DNA from: Streptomyces flavotricini
Lineage (GTDB): Bacteria; Actinomycetota; Actinomycetes; Streptomycetales; Streptomycetaceae
Direction of reading: 5' to 3'
Assembly (NCBI RefSeq): GCF_020639365.1
Contig: NZ_JAINUL010000001.1
Location: 2,531,519-2,595,518, forward strand
Length of the DNA: 64,000 bases
The notes under the pieces were generated by a model that made no database searches, was not told where the DNA came from, and saw nothing but the letters and a program-made list of their open reading frames with translations. Made by a program: the position numbers and the translations under genes. Positions 27,395-34,819 of the stretch are shown here, piece after piece; positions within the stretch are counted from its first letter, which is position 1; every line of letters begins with the position of its first letter.

Positions 27395-29311
27395 CTAGTC
27401 GACGGCTGCGGCCGGCTCGCTGTCGTAGCGTCCGTCCAGCTTGGCGACCAGGCCGGTGACCTGCCGGGCGATGTCCGGAGCGGTCAGACCGATCTCGGCC
27501 ATGATCTCCTTGCGCAGCGCGTGGTCCAGGAAGCGCTGCGGGATGCCGAAGTCGCGCAGCGGTACGTCGACGCCCGCGTCGCGCAGGGCCTGCGCGACGG
27601 CGGAGCCCACACCGCCGGTGCGGCCGTTGTCCTCGACGGTGACGACCACGCGGTGCCGCTCCGCGAGCGGGGCCAGGGCCTCGTCCACGGGCTTGACCCA
27701 GCGGGGGTCGACGACGGTCGTGGAGATGCCCTGCTTGTCGAGCAGGTCGGCGATCTCCAGACACATCGGGGCGAGCGCGCCGACCGAGACGAGCAGTACG
27801 TCCGGACGGGTGACCTCGGCCCCCGGGGCGCGCAGTACGTCCATGCCGCCGATCCGGCCGACGGCCGGGACGGCCGGGCCGACGACGCCCTTGGAGTAGC
27901 GCACGACGGTCGGGGCGTCCTTGACCTCGACGGCCTCGCGCAGTTGGGCGCGCAGCTGCTCGGCGTCGCGCGGTGCGGCGAGCCGCAGGCCGGGGACGAT
28001 CTGCAGGATGGACATGTCCCACATGCCGTTGTGGGAGGCGCCGTCGTCGCCGGTGACACCGGCGCGGTCCAGGACGAAGGTGACCCCGCACTTGTGCAGG
28101 GCGACGTCCATCAGGACCTGGTCGAAGGCGCGGTTGAGGAAGGTCGCGTAGACCGCGAAGACCGGGTGGACGCCGCCGGTGGCCAGGCCCGCCGCCGAGG
28201 TGGCGGCGTGCTGTTCGGCGATGCCGACATCGTAGATCCGGTTCGGGAAGGCCTCGGCGAACTTGTTGAGGCCGACCGGGTGGAGCATGGCGGCGGTGAT
28301 GCCGACGATGTCCTCGCGCTCGTGGCCGAGCTTGACCATCTCGTCGGCGAAGACGGAGGTCCAGCTGGCCGCGGCGGTCTTCACCGGCAGGCCGGTGTCC
28401 GGGTGGATCACGCCGACCGCGTGGAACCGGTCCGCCTCGTGCTCCAGGGCCGGGGTGTAGCCGCGGCCCTTCTGGGTGAGGCAGTGCACGATGACCGGGC
28501 CGCTGAAGCGCTTGGCGCGCTGCAGGGCGGACTCCAGGGCCTCGATGTCGTGGCCGTCGATCGGGCCGATGTACTTCAGGCCCAGGTCCTCGAACATGCC
28601 CTGCGGGGCGATGAAGTCCTTGAGGCCCTTCTTGGCGCCGTGCAGGGTCTCGAAGAGCGGCTTCCCGACGACCGGGGTGCGCTCCAGGAGCTCCTTGCCG
28701 CGGGCCAGGAAGCGCTCGTAGCCGTCCGTGGTGCGCAGGGTGGCCAGGTGGTTCGCGAGGCCGCCGATGGTGGGGCCGTACGAGCGCTCGTTGTCGTTGA
28801 CCACGATGACCAGCGGGCGGTCCTTGGCGGCGGCGATGTTGTTCAGCGCCTCCCAGGCCATGCCGCCGGTCAGCGCGCCGTCGCCGATGACGGCGGCGAC
28901 GTGGTGGTCCTCGCGGCCGAGCACCTCGTTGGCCTTGGCCAGGCCGTCGGCCCAGCCCAGCACGGTGGAGGCGTGCGAGTTCTCGATGACGTCGTGGTCG
29001 GACTCGGCGCGCGAGGGGTAGCCGGACAGGCCGCCCTTGCTGCGCAGGCCGCCGAAGTCCTGGCGGCCCGTGAGCAGCTTGTGGACGTAGGCCTGGTGGC
29101 CGGTGTCGAAGAGGACCTTGTCCTTGGGCGAGTCGAAGACCCGGTGCAGGGCGATCGTCAGTTCGACCACCCCGAGGTTGGGGCCGAGGTGCCCGCCGGT
29201 CTTGGAGACGGCGTCGACGAGGAAGGACCTGATCTCGGCGGCGAGCTGGTCGAGCTCCTCCTGGCTGAGCCGGTCCAGATCGCGCGGTCCCTTGATGCGG
29301 GGCAGCAGCAC
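27395..29311 (-). CDS. dxs: 1-deoxy-D-xylulose-5-phosphate synthase
   Basis: 638-residue thiamine-diphosphate enzyme that condenses pyruvate and glyceraldehyde-3-phosphate, the first step of the MEP isoprenoid pathway. Visible motifs are [18 protein letters not shown], the ThDP/Mg motif [16 protein letters not shown], and the transketolase-type [17 protein letters not shown] and [18 protein letters not shown]. The GTG at 29311 ([16 protein letters not shown]) has an AAGGAGG site, and the 34 upstream codons are discarded. Length is typical. It lies downstream of xylH behind a terminator hairpin. Confidence 0.96.
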   Translation of the reverse strand: MLLPRIKGPRDLDRLSQEELDQLAAEIRSFLVDAVSKTGGHLGPNLGVVELTIALHRVFDSPKDKVLFDTGHQAYVHKLLTGRQDFGGLRSKGGLSGYPSRAESDHDVIENSHASTVLGWADGLAKANEVLGREDHHVAAVIGDGALTGGMAWEALNNIAAAKDRPLVIVVNDNERSYGPTIGGLANHLATLRTTDGYERFLARGKELLERTPVVGKPLFETLHGAKKGLKDFIAPQGMFEDLGLKYIGPIDGHDIEALESALQRAKRFSGPVIVHCLTQKGRGYTPALEHEADRFHAVGVIHPDTGLPVKTAAASWTSVFADEMVKLGHEREDIVGITAAMLHPVGLNKFAEAFPNRIYDVGIAEQHAATSAAGLATGGVHPVFAVYATFLNRAFDQVLMDVALHKCGVTFVLDRAGVTGDDGASHNGMWDMSILQIVPGLRLAAPRDAEQLRAQLREAVEVKDAPTVVRYSKGVVGPAVPAVGRIGGMDVLRAPGAEVTRPDVLLVSVGALAPMCLEIADLLDKQGISTTVVDPRWVKPVDEALAPLAERHRVVVTVEDNGRTGGVGSAVAQALRDAGVDVPLRDFGIPQRFLDHALRKEIMAEIGLTAPDIARQVTGLVAKLDGRYDSEPAAAVD

Positions 29312-29489
29312 CCGTGCCTCCTTGCAGTTGCTTGCTGGTCTGTCGAGTCTAATGTTCCGCTCGCGGCGGTGGTCATCGGGCCGTCCCTGGTGGGTCACGC
29401 CTTTGTCATACATCTACACGCCGCCGCTCGGTCACACATCCCAAACGGGCGTATATCCGCACAGTCGCACACACATACGTACGCACGGA

Positions 29490-29520
29490 TGCCCGGCGCC
29501 ACACGAAGTGGCGCCGGGCA
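29490..29520 (-). terminator. Hairpin terminator after xylFGH
   Basis: A perfect 13-bp stem (TGCCCGGCGCCAC with GTGGCGCCGGGCA) has a 5-nt loop. It separates xylH from the dxs promoter region. Confidence 0.8.
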
Positions 29521-29552
29521 CTGTGACCGTTCTTACCGCATCGGGCGCGGTG

Positions 29553-30845
29553 TCAGGCGCGTCCGGCCGTCTTCTGGGTCTTGCGGGTGACCGAGTCGAT
29601 CACCACGGTCGCCAGCAGCACCGCACCGGTGATCATGTACTGGATCGGGGTGGCGATGCCCTGGAGAGCCAGACCGTACTGGATCGAGGTGATGACCATG
29701 ACACCGAGGAGGGCGTTCCAGGTACGGCCCCGGCCGCCGAAGAGGCTGGTGCCGCCGATCACGGCCGCCGCGATCACGTTCATCAGCAGGTCGCCGGCGC
29801 CGGCGCTCTGGTTGGCCGCCGCGATCTTGGAGGCCCAGAACAGTCCGCCGATGGCGGCGAAGGTGCCCGCGATGGCGAAGACCGTGATGCGGATCCCGGT
29901 GACGTTGATGCCCGCGCGCCGGGAGGCCTCGACGCTGCCGCCGAGCGCGAAGATGCTGCGGCCGAACGAGGTGCGGCGCAGGATGAAGTCCGTGCCGACC
30001 AGGACGAGCACGAAGAGCACCACCGCGAGCGGGAGGCCCTTGTACTGGTTGAACACCGCGGCGGGACCGAAGGTGAACAGGGCCAGCAGGCCCGTGCGCA
30101 GGGCGATCTCGCTCACCGGGCGGGACGGGATCCCCGCGGCCTCGCGGCGCCGGTTGTCGAAGAAGCTGGCCAGGAAGTACCCGACCACCGCGACCGCGGC
30201 GAGGCCGTAGCCGGCCGCGACGTCCGTGAAGAAGTACGTGGTGAGCTGGCCCACCGGACCGTCGGGGTCGATGTTGATCGTGCCGTTGCTGCCGAGGATC
30301 TGCAGCATGGCGCCGGACCAGAAGAGCAGGCCCGACAGGGTGACCGCGAAGGCCGGTGCGCCGATCCTGGCGAAGAAGAAGCCGTGGATTGCGCCGATCA
30401 GGGCACCCGCCGCGACCGCCGCCAGGATCGCCACCCACTGGTTGACCCCGTGGGTGACGGCCATGACGGCGAAGAGGGCGCCCGAGACACCGCTGACGGA
30501 GCCGACCGAAAGGTCGATCTCGCCGAGCAGGAGCACGAAGATGATGCCCACGGCCATCATGCCGGTGGCGACCATCGTGATCGCGATGTTGGTCAGGTTC
30601 TCCGGGGACAGGAAGTTCGCGTTCAGCCCCTGGAAGATGCCGCAGATGACGATCAGGCCGATGACGACCGGGACGGAGCCCAGGTCGCCGGCCCTCATCT
30701 TGCGGCCGAACTCGCTCAGGTAGCCGGACAGGCCCTGCTCGCGGACGAGCAGGCGCGGGTCGACCGCGGGGATGGCGTCCGCCGGGGCGGAGGGGTTGGC
30801 CAGCTGGGCCACCTCTTCCGCCGAGGTGTGGTGTTCGGTGCTCAC
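29553..30845 (-). CDS. xylH: Sugar ABC transporter permease, xylose-type
   Basis: 430-residue permease of the ribose/xylose (BPD_transp_2) family with about ten membrane helices. The conserved LLLGEIDLSVGSVSGVSGA and GAPAFAVTLSGLLFWSG blocks and the late GGTSLFGGRGRTWNALLGV block identify the family. It begins with GTG overlapping the xylG stop (GTGA). The N-terminal 50 residues are polar and cytoplasmic. The neighbouring ROK regulator and gene order match the xylFGH locus of S. coelicolor as I remember it, so xylose is the likely but unproven substrate. Confidence 0.88.
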   Translation of the reverse strand: MSTEHHTSAEEVAQLANPSAPADAIPAVDPRLLVREQGLSGYLSEFGRKMRAGDLGSVPVVIGLIVICGIFQGLNANFLSPENLTNIAITMVATGMMAVGIIFVLLLGEIDLSVGSVSGVSGALFAVMAVTHGVNQWVAILAAVAAGALIGAIHGFFFARIGAPAFAVTLSGLLFWSGAMLQILGSNGTINIDPDGPVGQLTTYFFTDVAAGYGLAAVAVVGYFLASFFDNRRREAAGIPSRPVSEIALRTGLLALFTFGPAAVFNQYKGLPLAVVLFVLVLVGTDFILRRTSFGRSIFALGGSVEASRRAGINVTGIRITVFAIAGTFAAIGGLFWASKIAAANQSAGAGDLLMNVIAAAVIGGTSLFGGRGRTWNALLGVMVITSIQYGLALQGIATPIQYMITGAVLLATVVIDSVTRKTQKTAGRA

Positions 30846-31621
30846 TTGCCGGCCTCCCCGGTGCGGGCCGCGCGGCGGGTCACGGCGTTGTCCGTGGCAC
30901 CCGTGATGGCGGAGATGATCTCTTCCTGCGACGTGTCCTTGACATTGAAGACGCCGTTGTTGCGGCCCAGCCGCAGGACCGCCACCTTGTCGGCGACGGC
31001 CTTCACATCGGCCATGTTGTGGCTGATGAGGATGACGGCGTGGCCGCGCTCGCGCAGCCGCTCCACCAGGTCGAGGACCTGTGCGGTCTGCTCGACGCCG
31101 AGGGCCGCCGTGGGCTCGTCGAGGATGACGAGCTTGGGCTCGCCCAGCATCGAACGGGCGATCGCCACGGTCTGGCGCTGACCGCCGGAGAGCGAGGCGA
31201 TGGGGATGCGGACACTGGGGATCCGGATGGACAGGGTGGTCAGGAGCTCGCGGGCGCGGCGCTCCATCTCCACCTCGTCCAGGACGCCGCGGCGCTTGAG
31301 CTCGCGACCCAGGAAGAGGTTGCCGACGACATCGATGTTGTCGCACAGCGCGAGGTCCTGGTAGACCGTCGCGATGCCCAGGTTCTGGGCGTCGTGGGGC
31401 TTGCTGATCGAGACCGGCTTGCCTTCCCACTCGATGACTCCGTCATCGATGGGGTGGACGCCGGCGATCGTCTTGACGAGCGTGGACTTGCCGGCGCCGT
31501 TGTCGCCGACCAGGGCGACCACCTCGCCGGAATGGATCTCGAGCTCTACGTCGGTGAGCGCCTGGACGGCACCGAATCGCTTCGAGACCCCTCGCAACGC
31601 CAGCACGGGCGCAGCGGACAC
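30842..31621 (-). CDS. xylG: Sugar ABC transporter ATP-binding protein, xylose-type
   Basis: 259-residue single-domain ATPase with Walker A VGDNGAGKSTLVKT, signature SLSGGQRQTVAIAR, Walker B LVILDEPTAALG and switch His in ILISHNMADV. Most XylG/RbsA proteins are about 500 residues with two ATPase domains; this one is single, like FrcA. The GTG at 31621 is preferred because the AAGGAG site is 9 bp upstream; the ATG at 31630 would touch that site directly. Its stop overlaps xylH. Confidence 0.9.
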   Translation of the reverse strand: MSAAPVLALRGVSKRFGAVQALTDVELEIHSGEVVALVGDNGAGKSTLVKTIAGVHPIDDGVIEWEGKPVSISKPHDAQNLGIATVYQDLALCDNIDVVGNLFLGRELKRRGVLDEVEMERRARELLTTLSIRIPSVRIPIASLSGGQRQTVAIARSMLGEPKLVILDEPTAALGVEQTAQVLDLVERLRERGHAVILISHNMADVKAVADKVAVLRLGRNNGVFNVKDTSQEEIISAITGATDNAVTRRAARTGEAGK

Positions 31622-31703
31622 ATGAACCATCTCCTTCGCCGCCTGACCGGCGGGGATGTCGTGCAGTAAGTGCAGGAGCGGGGTGGGGTGGGGGAAATCG
31701 TTT

Positions 31704-31755
31704 CTGCCCGGCGCCCCGCGGGTGGCGGGGAAGGAAGGGGCGGGGCGCCGGGCAG
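31704..31755 (-). terminator. Long hairpin between xylF and xylG
   Basis: A perfect 16-bp stem (CTGCCCGGCGCCCCGC with GCGGGGCGCCGGGCAG) encloses a 20-nt loop and is followed on the minus strand by AAACGATTTCCC. It lies within the operon, so it may stabilise xylF mRNA or partly end transcription. That would yield more binding protein than transporter. Confidence 0.7.
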
Positions 31756-31854
31756 GCGCGGGGGTCCCGGTGTCCGGAGGCCGCGGGGGCGGGCCTCCGG
31801 CCGGCGGGACGACGGGGCCTGGTGAGGCCCGGGGCCCGGGTGGGCCCGCAGGGC

Positions 31855-32970
31855 CTACTTCAGGCCGAGGGTGGTGCAGGCGGCCGCGTACTTGTCGGTG
31901 CAGATCTCGTCGGCCGTGTAGACACCGTCCTTGATGACAGTGTCCTTGATGTTGCTCTTCGTCAGCGAGACGACGGGGACCAGGACCGACGCGATGCCCT
32001 TGGTGGTGGGGCTGTCGACCTTGGAGGTGGTGACACCGTCGAGCTTCTCGCCCTTGGCGAGCGCGACGGCCATCTTCGCGGCGGCCTCGGCCTCGGGGGC
32101 GTACGGCTTGTAGACGCTCATGAACTGCTCGCCCGCGACGATGCGCTGCACGCCGGCGAGTTCCGCGTCCTGGCCGGTGACCGGGGGCAGCGGGTCCATG
32201 CCGGCGGCCTTGAGGGCGGTGATGATGCCGCCGGCCATGCCGTCGTTGGCGGAGTAGACGCCGACGATCTTGTCCTTGCCCAGCGCGGAGATCGCACCCG
32301 CCATGTTGGTGTTGGCGTTCTCCGGCTTCCACTCCTTGGTGTCGTACTCCTTGCCGATGGTCACCTTGCCATCGAGGACGGAGTGCGCGCCCTTCTTGAA
32401 GAGCGCGGCGTTCGGGTCGGTGACCGAACCGTTCATCATGACGATCTGGCCGGATCCGGCCTTGTCGCCCAGGGCCTCCAGCAGTGCCTTGCCCTGGACC
32501 TTGCCGACCTCTTCGTTGTCGAAGGAGGTGTAGGCGTCGATCGGACCCTCGGCGAGGCGGTCGTAGGCCACGACGGGGATGCCCGCCTCCTTGGCCTTCT
32601 TGACCGAGCCGGCGATGGCCTTGGAGTCCACCGCGTCGACGACGAGGACGTTCACCTTGTTGGTGATCATCGTGTCGACCTGGGAGTTCTGCGTGGTCGC
32701 GTCCTGCTTGGCGTTGGCGTAGACCACCTCGGCCTTGCCACCGGTGAGTTCGGCGACCTTCTTCTCGAAGAGCGGCTTGTCGAACTTCTCGTAACGCGCG
32801 GTCTGGTTCTCCGGCAGGAGCAGACCGATCTTGATCGCGCCACCCGCGGCGGCGGAGCCGGACTCCTTCGGCTTCTCGCCGGCCTCCTTGGCGCTGCCAC
32901 AGGCGGCAAGGGAAGCGGCCATGGCGGTGGCGGCAACGGCAACGGCGGCTCTGCGCATACGCGTGTTCAT
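31855..32970 (-). CDS. xylF: Sugar ABC transporter substrate-binding lipoprotein, xylose-type
   Basis: 371-residue periplasmic-binding-protein-like lipoprotein. The signal peptide ends in LAAC with the lipid-bearing Cys at residue 24. The mature part has the Peripla_BP_4 features KIGLLLPENQTARYEKFD, VLVVDAVDSKAIAGSVKKAKEAGIPVVAYDRL and GVYSANDGMAGGIITALKAAG. D-xylose binding is inferred from similarity to XylF and the gene neighbourhood. It is separated from xylG by 233 bp holding a strong hairpin and from the regulator gene by 117 bp. Confidence 0.9.
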   Translation of the reverse strand: MNTRMRRAAVAVAATAMAASLAACGSAKEAGEKPKESGSAAAGGAIKIGLLLPENQTARYEKFDKPLFEKKVAELTGGKAEVVYANAKQDATTQNSQVDTMITNKVNVLVVDAVDSKAIAGSVKKAKEAGIPVVAYDRLAEGPIDAYTSFDNEEVGKVQGKALLEALGDKAGSGQIVMMNGSVTDPNAALFKKGAHSVLDGKVTIGKEYDTKEWKPENANTNMAGAISALGKDKIVGVYSANDGMAGGIITALKAAGMDPLPPVTGQDAELAGVQRIVAGEQFMSVYKPYAPEAEAAAKMAVALAKGEKLDGVTTSKVDSPTTKGIASVLVPVVSLTKSNIKDTVIKDGVYTADEICTDKYAAACTTLGLK

Positions 32971-33001
32971 TTCCTGAACCTCCCTGACGAGGCCGCAACA
33001 T

Positions 33002-33037
33002 TGCGGCCGAGGTGGACGTGAGTCAACCTCGGCCGCA
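33002..33037 (-). terminator. Hairpin between rok7B7 and xylF
   Basis: A perfect 12-bp stem (TGCGGCCGAGGT with ACCTCGGCCGCA) has a 12-nt loop. It probably ends the regulator transcript or shapes the xylF leader. Confidence 0.6.
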
Positions 33038-33087
33038 GTTTGCCGTCAAGGAGTGAATCCTTAACGAGATGACAACGGTGCCATCCG

Positions 33088-34290
33088 TTATCTAACTGAA
33101 GGCAAGAGCTTGAGGGTCGGAGATCCGGCCAGAAGGGTCGAATCGCCCATCTCGCTGAGCACCAGGGCCAGCGCGCCCAGCACCTCCGCACGTCCCCCCA
33201 ACGACCCCGTGAGCACCGAGAGTTGGCGTGCCGCGCTGGGGATCGCGTACCTCCCCACGGACTCGCGTATGGGGGCCAGGATCAGCTCACCGGCCTCCGC
33301 CAGCGAACCGCCGAGCACCACGCGGCTGGGATTGAGGACGTTGCACAGGTTCGCGACACCACTACCCACATGGCGGCCCACGTCGGCGATCACGCGGCGG
33401 CAGCCCGGGTCACCCTCCCGGGCCAGCTCGACCACGCGCTCCATGGTGAGCTCGGGCCCGTGCGTGCTCTGCAGCAGCGGCAGTACGTACCGGGCCGCCG
33501 CGAAGGTCTCCAGGCAGCCGCGGTTGCCGCAGCGGCAGACCGGGCCGGACTCGTCGAGGGTGATGTGCCCGATCTCCCCGGCGGTGCCGCCGGGCCCCCG
33601 GTAGATCTGCCCGTTGATCACGAGGCCGGCGCCGACGCCGCTCGCCACCTTGATGTACGCGAGGTCCTTGACCCCCCGGCCGCTCCCCCACACCAGCTCC
33701 CCGAGCGCTCCGAGGTTGGCGTCGTTGTCCACGTACACGGGCACGCCGAGGCGCTGCGAGAGCTCCTGGCGCGGATTGATGCCGGCCCAGCCCGGCAGGA
33801 TCGCCGTGGAGCCCAGGGTCCCGGACTCCACGTCGATGGGGCCGGGCACGCCGAGCCCGACGCCGATGACCTTCTCCAGGCCCACCCCGATGCCCGCGAT
33901 CAGCTCTCCGACCAGGGCTTCGGCCCGGTCGAAGCCGTCCGCCCAGGAGGCGTCCACGTCCAGCGGGGCCGACTCCTCGGCCAGGACCTGGTGGGCGAGG
34001 TTGCCGACGGCCACCCGCAGGTGGGTGTGGCCGAAGTCCACGCCGATCACGATGCCCGCGTCACCGCTGAGCGAGACGCTGCGCGCCCGCCGGCCGCCCG
34101 CCGAGGTGTCCGTGACCTCGACGGTCCCACCCTCCTTGAGCTCGCGGACGATGTTGGAGACCGTGGCCGCCGACAGTCCGGTGGACCGGGCGATCTCCGC
34201 CTGGGTCAGCGAACCCGCGAGCCGCACCGCCCGCACGACCCGTTCGAGATTCGCGCGGTGCAGTGAAGACTGCGATCCGGGAGTCTGCAC
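33088..34290 (-). CDS. rok7B7: ROK-family transcriptional regulator, Rok7B7-like
   Basis: 400-residue regulator. An N-terminal winged helix-turn-helix (about residues 12-60, GSLTQAEIARSTGLSAATVSNIVRELKE) is joined to a ROK sugar-kinase-like domain with IGVDFGHTHLRVAVG and the zinc motif GHITLDESGPVCRCGNRGCLE (His and three Cys). Rok7B7 of S. coelicolor controls the adjacent xylFGH genes and carbon catabolite repression, and the gene order here is the same. The GTG at 34290 has a GGAG site 11 bp upstream. The sugar ligand is unproven. Confidence 0.88.
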   Translation of the reverse strand: MQTPGSQSSLHRANLERVVRAVRLAGSLTQAEIARSTGLSAATVSNIVRELKEGGTVEVTDTSAGGRRARSVSLSGDAGIVIGVDFGHTHLRVAVGNLAHQVLAEESAPLDVDASWADGFDRAEALVGELIAGIGVGLEKVIGVGLGVPGPIDVESGTLGSTAILPGWAGINPRQELSQRLGVPVYVDNDANLGALGELVWGSGRGVKDLAYIKVASGVGAGLVINGQIYRGPGGTAGEIGHITLDESGPVCRCGNRGCLETFAAARYVLPLLQSTHGPELTMERVVELAREGDPGCRRVIADVGRHVGSGVANLCNVLNPSRVVLGGSLAEAGELILAPIRESVGRYAIPSAARQLSVLTGSLGGRAEVLGALALVLSEMGDSTLLAGSPTLKLLPSVR

Positions 34291-34499
34291 GACTCATCCA
34301 CTCCTGCCCATTAGCGACGGCTGACCGTCGCCCCCCGAGCCGGCGGTCGCGGCTTGGTGCTCCGAGACCCCGGCGTCTCTCCAACTTGTGAACCTTAAGT
34401 CGAGCCTTTGGCCCTCCAGACGTCAAGAGGCTGACGCAGAACGAATCGGCCACTACCGGTCATAAGTATGAGAGACATCCCTCTGGATCGTGTTACGGT
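34291..34499. other. Divergent promoter region of rok7B7 and mgtA
   Basis: This stretch is locally less GC-rich and contains GGTCATAAGTATGAGAG on the plus strand, which could hold a -10 element for mgtA. I see no gene and no clear regulator site. Confidence 0.4.
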
Positions 34500-34819
34500 C
34501 GCTGAGGCAACCGGTTCTCTGCGGCTTTCCGGCCGGATCGGGTGCCCCGTGATGACGGCGCTACGCAAGGAGGTGTTCGGGATGAGTCCCGATCGAAGTC
34601 TTTGCAGCGCTCTCGTCGGCTGACCTGATCAGCTGATCTCTTCTTTCTTCTCCCCCTCCTTTCCCTTCCGCATGCCCCGGCGCTTGCGCCCGGCATGCGT
34701 CATCCATGCCCATCGGCGTGTCCGACGGCCGTTTCGTGCCCTCTCGCGCCGATCCATGATCACTCCCCGTGACCGCGCGGCTTCGTGCTGCCCGGACGCG
34801 GTGGAGGGAGGTATTCGTC
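34500..34819 (+). promoter_or_regulatory. Structured mgtA leader RNA, candidate cis-regulator
   Basis: The 5' region of mgtA holds five elements in series. CCCGATC (34588-34594) can pair either with GATCGGG (34536-34542) or in the tight hairpin TCGGGA-TGAG-TCCCGA (34577-34592), which contains a start codon. A 13-codon leader peptide with an AAGGAGG site follows. Next come a perfect palindrome GATCAGCTGATC (34627-34638), a C/T-only tract (about 34637-34669), and a hairpin built from GCATGCC and GGCATGC (34670-34698). This resembles leaders that couple translation of a small peptide to Rho- or hairpin-dependent arrest. It does not show the M-box core that I know. Confidence 0.5.
34582..34623 (+). 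CDS. Putative 13-aa leader peptide of mgtA
   Basis: The frame encodes MSPDRSLCSALVG and stops at 34621. It has one of the best ribosome sites in the region (AAGGAGGT at 34567-34574, 7-nt spacing), unlike chance ORFs. The start codon sits inside the 6-bp hairpin 34577-34592. An in-frame ATG at 34552 lacks a ribosome site. No Pro-rich or repeated control codons are present, so any sensing mechanism is open. The position within the mgtA leader suggests attenuation control by Mg2+ or another signal. This is an inference from sequence only. Confidence 0.5.
   Translation: MSPDRSLCSALVG

Noticed and set aside
34500..34700. M-box (ykoK) riboswitch upstream of mgtA
   Set aside because: Neither the conserved GTTAGGTGAGGC-like core nor the CCGCTGCCC-like element was found; the region has a different architecture.
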